A DNA stretch of 64,000 nucleotides from Spirochaetales bacterium (GTDB taxonomy: Bacteria; Spirochaetota; Spirochaetia; DSM-27196; Alkalispirochaetaceae), in assembly GCA_028282545.1 (NCBI GenBank), contig JANQHT010000121.1:17954-81953 (forward strand). The letters are read 5' to 3'. This document shows, in pieces, positions 25,831 to 33,987 of this stretch. Every line of letters begins with the position of its first letter. The stretch's first letter is position 1. The position numbers and the translations under genes were made by a program. The notes under the pieces were generated by a model, which saw only the letters and a list, made by a program, of their open reading frames with translations, had not been told where the DNA came from and did no database searches.

Positions 25831-26383
25831 CGTGGCCTCCTTCCTCGTGCAGGCTCTCTTCCTGCGATTGGATATACTCGTACAGCAACGCCCGGGACCC
25901 GACGCTCTCGAGTTCCCCCAGGGCATCCCTGAGGTCACGGCGGTGCACGTCGTAGGAGTGCCCGTTTCGTTCCCTGCGAATCCGCACGTCGTACTCACCG
26001 ACAAAGGTGAGTGCCGCACACATGGAACCGACCAGGTCGCCGACCGGCGGAAGATCCACGTGCGAACCCGGCAGCGAGAAGGAAACCTCCGTCCCCGCAC
26101 CGGGAGTACTGATGATTTTCTGAGTACCTCCAACCGCTTCCACCAGTTGAAGCAGGAAGGCGACGCCCAATCCAACGCTTCGTTCCGGGTGCTTCTCACC
26201 GTCGGTAAAAAACGGATCCGCGACGCGCTCAAGCGTCGCCGCATCCATGCCCCGGCCGTTGTCAACGACGTCGACTGTGATCCGGTCGTTCTCCTCCCGG
26301 ACGGTCACGTCGATCGTATCCGCATCCGACTCGATCGCGTTCTGAACGATATCCGTCAGAACGTCGGCGAGCGTTGCATGCAC
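25811..26383 (-). CDS. Histidine-kinase-like ATPase (stand-alone HATPase) in hydrogenase operon
   Basis: 190 residues from a GTG two bases beyond the hydC stop; no ATG is available in frame at the junction. The GHKL ATP-binding fold is complete: N box LTDIVQNAIES, G1 box DNGRGMD, G2 region ERSVGLGVAFLLQLVEAVGG. No dimerisation/phosphoacceptor His domain, sensor or membrane segment precedes it, so it is not a classical sensor kinase. The last 60 residues are charged and helical. Comparable ATPases are known beside bifurcating hydrogenases of other anaerobes. Its target is unknown. Confidence 0.8.
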   Translation of the reverse strand: MHATLADVLTDIVQNAIESDADTIDVTVREENDRITVDVVDNGRGMDAATLERVADPFFTDGEKHPERSVGLGVAFLLQLVEAVGGTQKIISTPGAGTEVSFSLPGSHVDLPPVGDLVGSMCAALTFVGEYDVRIRRERNGHSYDVHRRDLRDALGELESVGSRALLYEYIQSQEESLHEEGGHDGQNDP

Positions 26384-26385
26384 CT

Positions 26386-26871
26386 CTAAGACTCGCGATA
26401 CTGGGCGATGATCTCCGGTATCTGCTTTTTGGTTACCTTTCCGTGAACCTCGTTGTTGATCATCAGAACCGGTGCGAGCCCGCAGCAACCGACACAACGG
26501 ACCGCTTCCATCGAGAACTCTCGGTCATCCGTCGTCTGGTTCACGCCGATATCGATGAGGTTTTCGATTTCGTGGATCAGGTCCTCGCCACCCTTGAGAT
26601 AGCACGCCGTCCCCATGCAGACCTGGATCTTGTTCCGCCCCGGCTCCTTTAACTTGAAGTAGTGGTAGAACGTGATCACGCCGTATATCTTGGCGAGGGG
26701 TACGCCCATGACGCGGGCAAGTTCGATTGCTTCCGCACGGGGAATGTAGCCGTAGATCTCCTGCATCTTGTGCAGAATCATGATCAGGTTGCCGGGACGT
26801 TCTTTCCACTCGTCAACGAAGTCGAGCAACTCCTCGGACAACTTCGTCTTCTCAGTTACGTCTGCTGGCAT
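26386..26871 (-). CDS. hydC: NuoE-like [2Fe-2S] subunit of bifurcating hydrogenase
   Basis: 161 residues. The N-terminal helical bundle has ILHKMQEIYGYIP and VYGVITFY-like IYGVITFYHYF. The thioredoxin-fold domain has ligands Cys85 and Cys90 (VCMGTACYLKGG) and Cys126 and Cys130 (CVGCCGLAP). It passes electrons between HydB and HydA. It is the first gene of the operon, with a GAGGAGG ribosome site and a promoter overlapped by a palindrome upstream. Confidence 0.95.
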   Translation of the reverse strand: MPADVTEKTKLSEELLDFVDEWKERPGNLIMILHKMQEIYGYIPRAEAIELARVMGVPLAKIYGVITFYHYFKLKEPGRNKIQVCMGTACYLKGGEDLIHEIENLIDIGVNQTTDDREFSMEAVRCVGCCGLAPVLMINNEVHGKVTKKQIPEIIAQYRES

Positions 26872-26909
26872 TGTGATGCCTCCTCATTCTCTGTGCGGAA
26901 ATCGTTTTT

Positions 26910-26938
26910 ATTGTACACAAGGGTGTACAAAAAAACAA
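26910..26938 (-). promoter_or_regulatory. Hydrogenase operon promoter
   Basis: On the minus strand TTGTTT (26938-26933) and TACAAT (26915-26910) are separated by exactly 17 bases. The predicted start site is about 35-40 bases upstream of the hydC ATG. The spacer is filled by the palindrome described separately, so a bound repressor would block polymerase. Confidence 0.6.
26911..26930. promoter_or_regulatory. Palindromic operator, probable Rex site
   Basis: TTGTACAC-AAGG-GTGTACAA, perfect 8-bp arms with a 4-base centre. It lies between hydC and rex and overlaps the hydrogenase -10 box and spacer. It keeps the TTGT...ACAA ends of the classic Rex site (TTGTGA-N6-TCACAA) but is 20 rather than 18 bases long. 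Assignment to Rex is inference from position and partial match. Confidence 0.6.
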
Positions 26939-27052
26939 GCACCTTATTGTTTGTTGTTGTGATTATCCAAACTTGACCAAAATACTTTGTTGATCTAGAT
27001 GACAATCGGTCCTATGATCGAGTAGGTTAATGTGAAAGAAGGAACAACATCG

Positions 27053-27745
27053 ATGGAGAACAAAATCAACCGTGGCATCGTATTGCGCCTCGCGAAGTAC
27101 CTGAGGGTGCTCCACAAGTTGAAGTCGCTTGGATTCGTGAAGGTATTTTCCAACAACCTGGGCGACGCCATCGGCGTGACGCCCGCCGTGGTCAGGAAGG
27201 ACTTCTCCACCGTTGGTATCCCGGGCAACAAGCGCGGAGGCTACAACATCGACCTGGTTATCGGGGAACTGGAACGCATCCTGGGCAAAGAGGACCAGCA
27301 AGAGGTCGTGGTCATCGGATGCGGTCGTATCGGCAAAGCGCTGATCGAGTTTGCCGAGTTTACCCGTGAAGGCATATCGATCTCTGCCGGGTTCGACGCG
27401 GACCCGGAGATCGTCGACCGCCAGGCGCGCATTCCGATCCTTCCGGTTGATGAACTGGACGCGTTTGTCAAGGCAAACGACATCCGGGTCGCCGTCTTGG
27501 CCGTTCCCGATGCCGCTGCAACCGCCGTTTTTGAAGACGTCATCCAGGCGGGAATCGGTGGAGTCCTCAACTTCACGACGGTTGACCTCAAGTGCGCCAA
27601 GTGCGACTACGAGAACTGCCCGGTGAAATGCGTGATTCATAGCGTGAACATCGGGCTCGAGATCGAGAACCTCTTCTATCTGGTACGCCTCAAGCAGCAG
27701 GAACGGGCGGAAGCCGAGGCGGCCCTGGTAGGATCGGTTTCGTAA
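27053..27745 (+). CDS. rex: Redox-sensing transcriptional repressor Rex, with a four-cysteine insert
   Basis: 230 residues. The N-terminal winged helix (1-~80) has VTPAVVRKDFSTVG, the DNA-recognition helix of the family. The Rossmann domain reads VVVIGCGRIGKAL, followed by the usual NAD(H) strand pattern. Rex releases DNA when NADH rises. Unusually, a Cys-rich segment (Cys181, Cys184, Cys189, Cys193) lies before the C-terminal swapped helix. The ATG at 27053 has AAGGA upstream and is preferred over a GTG 21 bases earlier. It is divergent from the hydrogenase it presumably controls. Confidence 0.93.
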   Translation: MENKINRGIVLRLAKYLRVLHKLKSLGFVKVFSNNLGDAIGVTPAVVRKDFSTVGIPGNKRGGYNIDLVIGELERILGKEDQQEVVVIGCGRIGKALIEFAEFTREGISISAGFDADPEIVDRQARIPILPVDELDAFVKANDIRVAVLAVPDAAATAVFEDVIQAGIGGVLNFTTVDLKCAKCDYENCPVKCVIHSVNIGLEIENLFYLVRLKQQERAEAEAALVGSVS

Positions 27746-27759
27746 CAAAAGCGATCACC

Positions 27760-28104
27760 ATGAAGCTGTCAACGTGCATTCAGGACCTTGAGGCGCACCT
27801 CGTTTCGGGATCCGCCGGTGTTCCTGAGCGGACATTTGCCCACGTGGTTGTCTCGGACCTGATGAGCGACGTCCTCGTCGTAGACGAAGACGAGTTCCTG
27901 CTCGTCACATCTCTCGCGAGCGACCAGGTCGTCCGAACGGCCGATATCGTCGGGGCCGCGGCAATCCTCCTCTGCAACGGCAAGAACGCCCCGGAGACGA
28001 TGAAAAAGCTCAGTGACCAGAACCGCATACCGTTGTTTGCGACACCATTGCGGACGTTCGACGTATGCCGAAAGATCGTTGCCTGCGGGGAGAGCGCCGG
28101 TTGA
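27760..28104 (+). CDS. DRTGG-domain protein 1
   Basis: 114 residues forming one DRTGG-like domain: VVSDLMSDVLVVDEDEFLLV, TADIVGAAAILLCNGK, RIPLFATPLRTFDVCRKI. The eponymous motif itself is degenerate. DRTGG domains occur in phosphotransacetylase N-termini and near hydrogenase genes; their ligand is not firmly known. It lies 14 bases after rex and its stop overlaps the next start (TTGA). Confidence 0.8.
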   Translation: MKLSTCIQDLEAHLVSGSAGVPERTFAHVVVSDLMSDVLVVDEDEFLLVTSLASDQVVRTADIVGAAAILLCNGKNAPETMKKLSDQNRIPLFATPLRTFDVCRKIVACGESAG

Positions 28105-29036
28105 ACACGCTCGGTCCGGTGCCGATCGACACCGACGACTCCGCGTCGCTCGTCGTCGAACTGATCTACCGGCTCAAGGTCCGCGACGTCATGACGCGGG
28201 AGATCGTCACCTGTACGCCGGACCACTCGATTCGCCACGCCCAGGAACTCATGCGGGAACACGGTATCTCCGGCGTGCCGGTCGTGCGGAGCCGGCGCCT
28301 GGTCGGCATTATCAGCATGGACGACGTCATCCGTGCGCTGGACGGCAACTACATCGATGAGGCCCTGGTGGAACGCATGACGCGTAACGTGATCGTTCTC
28401 GAGGACGACATGCCGCTCGGTTTTGCGATCTCCTACCTGGAAAAGCACCGGTTCGGTCGGTTCCCGGTGATCGACGCCGCCAAACACCTCGTGGGTATAC
28501 TGACCAGTCGCGACATCATCATAGCGCTCCTGGTCGAGATCAACCGTGAAGTCACCCGGCTGGAACGAAACCAGCCGACAAACGAGATCACCGAAGAGGG
28601 CTTTCGACTCGAGTACGCCACCCGCTCATTTGATTTCGAGACGGCGGGACGGCTCTCGACGGAGACAAAGCGTCGCCTGACCGAAGCGGGAGTACAACGG
28701 GCCGAGACGCGCCGCGTGGCGGTCGCCACGTACGAGCTGGAAATGAACCAGGTGGTTCACTCCCAGGGAGGCCGCGTGACGGTCGTCTTCGATTCCGCCT
28801 CGGGCCTTGTGACGATCTCCGCCGTAGACACGGGACCCGGCATAACGGACGTCGACGCGGCCCTTACGGAGGGTTTCTCCACGGCAAACGACTGGATCCG
28901 CTCCCTTGGTTTCGGTGCGGGTATGGGACTGCCCAACACGCGGCGCGTGTCCGATTCGTTCGAGATAGAGTCGTCGGCGTCGGGTACGGCGGTTCGCGTA
29001 ACGATAAAAACGGGAGGAAAGGGTGACGCTTCGTAA
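28101..29036 (+). CDS. CBS-pair protein fused to an RsbT-like ATPase/kinase domain
   Basis: 311 residues from a TTG overlapping the previous stop, with GGGGAG upstream; an ATG at 28065 is the alternative. Two CBS motifs (~28-145: VRDVMTREIVTCTPDHSIRH, MTRNVIVLEDDMPLGFAI) form an adenine-nucleotide or NAD-type sensor. A C-terminal HATPase (~185-305) of anti-sigma/RsbT type follows, with ATYELEMNQVVHSQGG, DTGPGI and GFGAGMGLPNTRRVSD. Such domains phosphorylate a partner Ser/Thr or sequester a target. The fusion suggests an energy-charge-responsive switch. Confidence 0.85.
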   Translation: MNTLGPVPIDTDDSASLVVELIYRLKVRDVMTREIVTCTPDHSIRHAQELMREHGISGVPVVRSRRLVGIISMDDVIRALDGNYIDEALVERMTRNVIVLEDDMPLGFAISYLEKHRFGRFPVIDAAKHLVGILTSRDIIIALLVEINREVTRLERNQPTNEITEEGFRLEYATRSFDFETAGRLSTETKRRLTEAGVQRAETRRVAVATYELEMNQVVHSQGGRVTVVFDSASGLVTISAVDTGPGITDVDAALTEGFSTANDWIRSLGFGAGMGLPNTRRVSDSFEIESSASGTAVRVTIKTGGKGDAS

Positions 29037-29352
29037 CATGGCCGCAGAATTGAACCTCACGGTCGTACAGGATGGGTACGACGACCGTACCGTAGAACGG
29101 GTATACACGTCGGACATGCTCAGTGACGTCATGGCACACGCCGGTGAGGCGGATGTGCTCGTCACGATCCAGGCCCACAAAAACACCGTAGCGGTCGCTT
29201 CGCTCTCAGACATCGCGGCGATCATCGTCTGCAACGATCGCGAGATACCCGACGACATGACCGCCGCCGCTGCGGGCGAAGGAATCGCCATTTTTGTTAC
29301 CGGGATGAACCAGTACCAAGTGTCGGGGGAACTCTTCACACGGCTCCGTTGA
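29023..29352 (+). CDS. DRTGG-domain protein 2
   Basis: 109 residues, GTG start inside the end of the CBS-ATPase gene (14-base overlap). The domain is closer to family consensus than the first copy: YTSDMLSDVMAHAGEADVLV, VAVASLSDIAAIIVCN, GIAIFVTGMNQYQVSGEL. A small ligand or a phospho-partner of the adjacent ATPases is plausible. Stop and next start overlap (TTGA), so translation is coupled throughout this module. Confidence 0.82.
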   Translation: MTLRNMAAELNLTVVQDGYDDRTVERVYTSDMLSDVMAHAGEADVLVTIQAHKNTVAVASLSDIAAIIVCNDREIPDDMTAAAAGEGIAIFVTGMNQYQVSGELFTRLR

Positions 29353-30074
29353 ACGCCGCGGTCGATCTCCACAACCATTCGTGCCTCAGCCCCTGCGGAA
29401 GCCTCGAAAACAGCCCGAGCGCCTTGGCGCGGATCGCCGCCGAACGGGGCGTGTCCGTACTCGCCCTGACCGATCACAACTCGACGCGCAACTGCCCGGC
29501 CTTCGCGGAGGCCTGCAACCGGGTGAGTATCATCCCCCTCTTCGGGGCGGAAGCGACCACCACCGAAGAGGTTCACGTGCTGTCGATATTCGGCTCGCTC
29601 CAGGCCGCCCTGGAGTGGGGAGAGCTCCTGTACGCGCACCTTCCGGACATCCGGAACGACCCGGACCTCGTTGGGGACCAGCCCGTGGTGGACGCGAACG
29701 AAACGATTCTGGAGTTCGAGGATCGATTCCTGCTCTCCGCGGTCGATCTCTCCCTGGACGACATCGCGCGCCGGACGATCGAGCGCGGCGGGTTGTGCAT
29801 ACCCGCCCACATCGACCGCCCTATGAACAGCATCCACTCTCAGCTCGGCTTTGTACCGGATACGCCCTTCTCCGCGCTGGAGGTAACGCGCGTCCCCCCG
29901 GGGCTCGACACGCGGGGTCTCCCGCTCGTCTGCAGTTCCGACGCGCACTACCCCGACGATATCGCGCGGCGCCCGTTCCGCCTCAAACTGGAACCGGACA
30001 CCTCCGCGAGCGAACACGCCTTTTCGCAGATCGCCGCGGCGATAGCCGCCCACGCCGTTACGCTGCCGATGTAG
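29349..30074 (+). CDS. PHP-domain metal-dependent phosphoesterase
   Basis: 241 residues, TTG start. Metal ligands of the PHP fold are intact: DLHNHS, LTDHN, FGAEATT, PAHID and CSSDAHYPDDI. PHP enzymes hydrolyse phosphoesters (histidinol phosphate, nucleotides, oligonucleotides). Homologues lie next to [FeFe]-hydrogenase and DRTGG genes in other anaerobes, with unknown substrate. It is the last member of the rex operon. Confidence 0.87.
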   Translation: MNAAVDLHNHSCLSPCGSLENSPSALARIAAERGVSVLALTDHNSTRNCPAFAEACNRVSIIPLFGAEATTTEEVHVLSIFGSLQAALEWGELLYAHLPDIRNDPDLVGDQPVVDANETILEFEDRFLLSAVDLSLDDIARRTIERGGLCIPAHIDRPMNSIHSQLGFVPDTPFSALEVTRVPPGLDTRGLPLVCSSDAHYPDDIARRPFRLKLEPDTSASEHAFSQIAAAIAAHAVTLPM

Positions 30075-30087
30075 TATACTCTGGCCG

Positions 30088-30858
30088 GTGAATCACAACG
30101 GTGCCGCTCTTCTCGCCGCCCTCCTCTCCGTGACCGTATGGGCGGCGAACGTGGGCTCGCTCCCCGCCCGGCCCGGGCCGATCGACGGGTTCGAAGCGTT
30201 CCTCGATGCACAGACACTGATCTACGCCGGTACGGGGCCGTCCGGGCGGGCGGAAGCGCTCTTGGAGCGGGCAATCCAGTCCTTTGCTCTTGAACAGGAT
30301 GAGCGGCTCGCCGCCTATTGGCTCGCCCGGGCGCACCTTCTCAAGGCGCTCTACGAGAACCGACGGGGCGATTCCCGGGCAGCCCAGGCAGAGGCACGGG
30401 CCGCCTTCGAGCAGATCGAAACGGCCCTGAGGGACGGCGAGTTCAGCGACGGACTACGGGTTTACGCGGACGCGCACTTCCAGATGGCCCAGGCGCGCGG
30501 ATTTGTATACATGATCCGCAACGGCGACGCCGCCGCGGAAGCGACGGTGCGGGCCCTCGAACTGGGACCGGACAACGTCCTGGCCCACATCACCGGCGCG
30601 GGGTACTTCCTCAATGCGCCCGGATTTGCCGGGGGCGACGTGGACCGGGGGCGCGAATTGCTGCTCCGGGCGCTCACGCTCGAACCGGAGAGCGACAACG
30701 ACACCTTCCTCGTCCACGCCTGGCTCGCAGTCGCCTGGGCCCGGACGGACCGTCCCGACCGCTCCCTGTACCATTGGAACCGGGCGGTTGCGATCTACCC
30801 GCGGAGCGAACTACTCGGGCGGATCGGTGAGGAACTGGGTTTTACGGTGAACCGATGA
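30088..30858 (+). CDS. Exported TPR protein
   Basis: 256 residues, GTG start. A short signal peptide (1-19, LSVTVWA-A) precedes an all-helical domain with three or four TPR-like hairpins (RAEALLERAIQSFALEQDER, AAEATVRALELGPDNVLAHI, DTFLVHAWLAVAWARTDRPD). The segment NAPGFAGGDVDRGRELLLRA resembles the TatT-type TPR proteins of spirochaetes. Partner and function are unknown. It could be co-transcribed with the PHP gene 13 bases upstream. It overlaps ftsK convergently by 17 bases. Confidence 0.75.
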   Translation: MNHNGAALLAALLSVTVWAANVGSLPARPGPIDGFEAFLDAQTLIYAGTGPSGRAEALLERAIQSFALEQDERLAAYWLARAHLLKALYENRRGDSRAAQAEARAAFEQIETALRDGEFSDGLRVYADAHFQMAQARGFVYMIRNGDAAAEATVRALELGPDNVLAHITGAGYFLNAPGFAGGDVDRGRELLLRALTLEPESDNDTFLVHAWLAVAWARTDRPDRSLYHWNRAVAIYPRSELLGRIGEELGFTVNR

Positions 30859-33154
30859 CCTCGCGCGGCTTGCTGCCGTTCTGGGGCCCAACGATGCCGA
30901 TGCGCTCCATCTCTTCCACCATCCGCGCCGCCCGGTTGTAGCCCACCTTCAACCGCCGCTGCAGGTAGCTGGCCGACGCCTTGCGCGCGGAGAGCACGAT
31001 CTCAATCGCCTGCTCCATGAGCGGATCGTTTTCGTCCGCGTCGAAGTCGATCTCCTCTTCGTCCTCGAAGAAGATCTCGTCATCGATGTACTCCGGCTCG
31101 CCGTACCGCTTGACCTCCGCAACGAGTCGCTCCACTTCATCGTCCGATACGTACGCCCCCTGGAGCCGCACGGGAAAGGGGTCCCAGGAGGAGGTGAAGA
31201 GCATGTCCCCCTGCCCCAGGAGTTTGTCGGCCCCCATGGAGTCGAGAATGATCCGTGAGTCCACCTTCTGGGCCACCGCAAAGGCGATACGGCTCGGGAT
31301 GTTCGCCTTGATCAGACCGGTGATGACGTCGGTGGACGGTCGCTGCGTGGCGAGAATGAGGTGTATCCCCACCGCCCGTGACATCGCCGCAAGGCGCGCA
31401 ACGGTGCTCTCCAGCTCTTTGCCGCTCGTTGCCATGAGGTCGGCGAACTCGTCGATGACGACCACGATGTACGGCAGCGGTTCGGTAGCCATGCGTTTGC
31501 GGCGAATCTGCACGTTGTAGCTCTTCACGTCGCGAACGCTCATCGAATCGAGGACCGCGTAGCGCCGTTCCATCTCGTAGAGGAGCCACTGGAGCGCCTG
31601 GAATGCGCGCTTGGGATCGGTGATGACCGGTGTGAGCAGGTGCGGAATATCGTTGTAGTGTTTCAACTCGACGATCTTCGGATCTATGAGAATCAGCCGT
31701 ACGTCCAGGGGAGTGCGCTGAAAGAGGATCGAACAGATGATGGAGTTGACGCACACCGATTTCCCGCTGCCCGTGGCGCCGGCGATCAGGAGATGGGGCG
31801 TTCTGGTGAGGTCGATGACCTGCGCCTCGCCAGGGATGTCCTTACCGAGTGCGACGGGGATGTTGTAGTTCTCCGCCTCGTATCGGACCGTATCCATCAT
31901 CTCCGCGAGAGAGACGGTGTTGCGGCGCCGGTTGGGGATCTCGATTCCGACGGCGTGTTTGCCGGGGATGGGCGCCACGATTCGGACGCTGCTCGCCGCG
32001 AGTCCCATGGCGATATTGTCCGCCAAGTTGGTGATTCGCGTGAGCTTGATACCCGGCGCCGGAAGGATCTCGAACATGGTGATGACCGGTCCCTTCCTGA
32101 TGCCGGTCACCTCCGCCTCGATTCCGAACTGGTCCAGGATGCCCTTCAACTGTTCCGCCGAGCGTTCGGTGACTTCGTCGATCTCCCAGTACCGGGCGTT
32201 ATCGTAGTCGTCGAGGATGCCGGTGACGGGGATCTGGTAGTTACGGACCGGTCGTCGCGGCCGTGGTACGCCTTCGTCGAGTTCATCTTCGAGTTCGTCG
32301 TACGGCGCGCCGTCGTCGGAGAGAGCGTCCCGCAGGACCTCGTCATCGAGGGCCTCGACAGGGGCGTCTTCCACCGGCGCCTCATCGTCCGCCGCCGTTT
32401 CAAAGAGACCGCCCCGTCTGACCTGATCTCCGCCGCGCTTGAAGTGAATCCGTACCACGTCGTCGTCCTCCGGCGGGAGCGATTCGAATTGGTGTTCTAC
32501 CTCGTCGTCTTCGAACTCTTCCTCAAACTCCTCCTCAAAGGACGGCGCGTCCTCCTCGGGCGGGACGTCGCCGATTTCCCGGTGTGACACGACACTACGT
32601 TCCTCTTCCCCACTCATCTGGACCGGGGACGGCTCCGCAACCCAGTCGGGTCCGTCCGTTTCGTGGTCGTCGGTTACAGGCGGCGGCAGCGCTTCCACGC
32701 GGTTTGTCTTCCGCCGGGACGAAAACAGATTGGGAAGCTGGAGCAGTACAAGAGCCTCCAGCGCGAGCAGGAGACTGACCACCAGGATTGAGGCGCGCGT
32801 CGTGAAGGACGCGGAGAGTGCCGCCACGAGCGGACTGGCGACGTTTCCCTGGGCAAGCTGCAGGAGCAGGGCCAGCGTGAGCACCGGAACCGTTGCGGCG
32901 TTTATGAAGACGATGTTCGCCCAGGTTGTTCGCGCGTCGTCCAGAGCGATCCACGCCAGGAGCAGGAAGTACGCCGGCACCCACCAGGCGGTCCAGAGGA
33001 GACCGGCTGTCAGCCACTGACCGGGGATCGAAAGCAGGTAGAAAACGAACCCCCGTTCCGACACAAACGAGAATGCGATGGAAAGAGCGATAAGGAGTGC
33101 AACGGCGGAAAGAATCGCCGCCGCTGATCTGCCCGGTCGCAACGGTAAAGACAC
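30842..33154 (-). CDS. ftsK: DNA translocase FtsK/SpoIIIE
   Basis: 770 residues, GTG start with GGAGG eleven bases upstream. About four N-terminal transmembrane helices (12-150) are followed by a long acidic linker (~160-310) and the motor. The motor has Walker A GATGSGKS (~460), LILIDPKIVELKHYNDIPHL and VVVIDEFADLM. The winged-helix gamma domain (SARKASASYLQRRLKVGYNR) reads KOPS-type polar sequences. It pumps chromosome termini through the closing septum. It follows uppP by 35 bases in an envelope operon. Confidence 0.96.
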   Translation of the reverse strand: MSLPLRPGRSAAAILSAVALLIALSIAFSFVSERGFVFYLLSIPGQWLTAGLLWTAWWVPAYFLLLAWIALDDARTTWANIVFINAATVPVLTLALLLQLAQGNVASPLVAALSASFTTRASILVVSLLLALEALVLLQLPNLFSSRRKTNRVEALPPPVTDDHETDGPDWVAEPSPVQMSGEEERSVVSHREIGDVPPEEDAPSFEEEFEEEFEDDEVEHQFESLPPEDDDVVRIHFKRGGDQVRRGGLFETAADDEAPVEDAPVEALDDEVLRDALSDDGAPYDELEDELDEGVPRPRRPVRNYQIPVTGILDDYDNARYWEIDEVTERSAEQLKGILDQFGIEAEVTGIRKGPVITMFEILPAPGIKLTRITNLADNIAMGLAASSVRIVAPIPGKHAVGIEIPNRRRNTVSLAEMMDTVRYEAENYNIPVALGKDIPGEAQVIDLTRTPHLLIAGATGSGKSVCVNSIICSILFQRTPLDVRLILIDPKIVELKHYNDIPHLLTPVITDPKRAFQALQWLLYEMERRYAVLDSMSVRDVKSYNVQIRRKRMATEPLPYIVVVIDEFADLMATSGKELESTVARLAAMSRAVGIHLILATQRPSTDVITGLIKANIPSRIAFAVAQKVDSRIILDSMGADKLLGQGDMLFTSSWDPFPVRLQGAYVSDDEVERLVAEVKRYGEPEYIDDEIFFEDEEEIDFDADENDPLMEQAIEIVLSARKASASYLQRRLKVGYNRAARMVEEMERIGIVGPQNGSKPREVIGSP

Positions 33155-33189
33155 AAGTATCCTCCCTCGTTTTGACTATCGGCGGCGGG

Positions 33190-33987
33190 TTATGAAAAGT
33201 AAACGATTCCCCAAACCCCGAGCGGTACCAGGTAGATCGAAAACAGAGCGAGCCCGCCCCGGCGAACCAGGACGAGAAGGAGGCGCAGTGAAACGAGTCC
33301 AACCACAAGGCCGGTGGCGAAACCGGCGACAATCGCCGGGGCTGAAACGGATGCCGTCAGGGAACCGGCGTCACCGAGGGTAAGCACAAGAGCACCGAGA
33401 ATCGCCGGCAGCGACAGGACAAACGAGACCTCCCCCGCGGTTTCGCGGTCGAGCCCGGCGAAGAGTCCGGCGGAGATAGTTATACCCGAGCGGGATACGC
33501 CCGGGAGGACGCCGGCTCCCTGGGCCGCACCCAGGATCACCGCGTCCAGGAGGCGTACCCGGTCGCTGCGACGCGTCCCCCGCGCCCACCGTGTGATGAT
33601 CAGGATCACGGCGGTCACGAGAAAGAGAACGCTCGCCGACAGCGGCGTCCGCGCGCCGGGGAGCGATTCGATGCCGACGCCGATCGCACCGGTAATGATC
33701 GTTGCCACCAGGACAACGACGATCATCGGATAGTGTTCGCGATCTTCCGGGCGTGAACGGCGAATCACGAATCTCACCGCTGCGCCGATGAGCGTAGCGA
33801 TGCGGTGGCGAAAGACGATACAAACCGCCACAAGCGTCGCCACGTGCAGAAGGACATCAAAAAGGACAGGCACATCAGAGGCTTCGAAGAGCGCCTTTGC
33901 CAGGAGCAGGTGACCGGAACTCGAGACCGGCAAAAACTCCGTTGCACCCTGCAGCGCTCCAAGAACGATTGCCTCGATAACGGTCAT
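33190..33987 (-). CDS. uppP: Undecaprenyl-diphosphatase
   Basis: 265 residues, seven to eight membrane helices. Signature motifs are EFLPVSSSGHLLL near the N-terminus and LPGVSRSGITISAG in the middle, which carry catalytic residues. It dephosphorylates undecaprenyl diphosphate to recycle the carrier for peptidoglycan synthesis. The MTVIEA start overlaps the stop of the lytic transglycosylase gene (ATGA). It is therefore translationally tied to peptidoglycan turnover. Confidence 0.95.
   Translation of the reverse strand: MTVIEAIVLGALQGATEFLPVSSSGHLLLAKALFEASDVPVLFDVLLHVATLVAVCIVFRHRIATLIGAAVRFVIRRSRPEDREHYPMIVVVLVATIITGAIGVGIESLPGARTPLSASVLFLVTAVILIITRWARGTRRSDRVRLLDAVILGAAQGAGVLPGVSRSGITISAGLFAGLDRETAGEVSFVLSLPAILGALVLTLGDAGSLTASVSAPAIVAGFATGLVVGLVSLRLLLVLVRRGGLALFSIYLVPLGVWGIVYFS

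Noticed and set aside
28626..30053. 475-aa open frame on the minus strand
   Set aside because: It covers the complement of the CBS-ATPase, DRTGG and PHP genes, and the translation lacks any domain.
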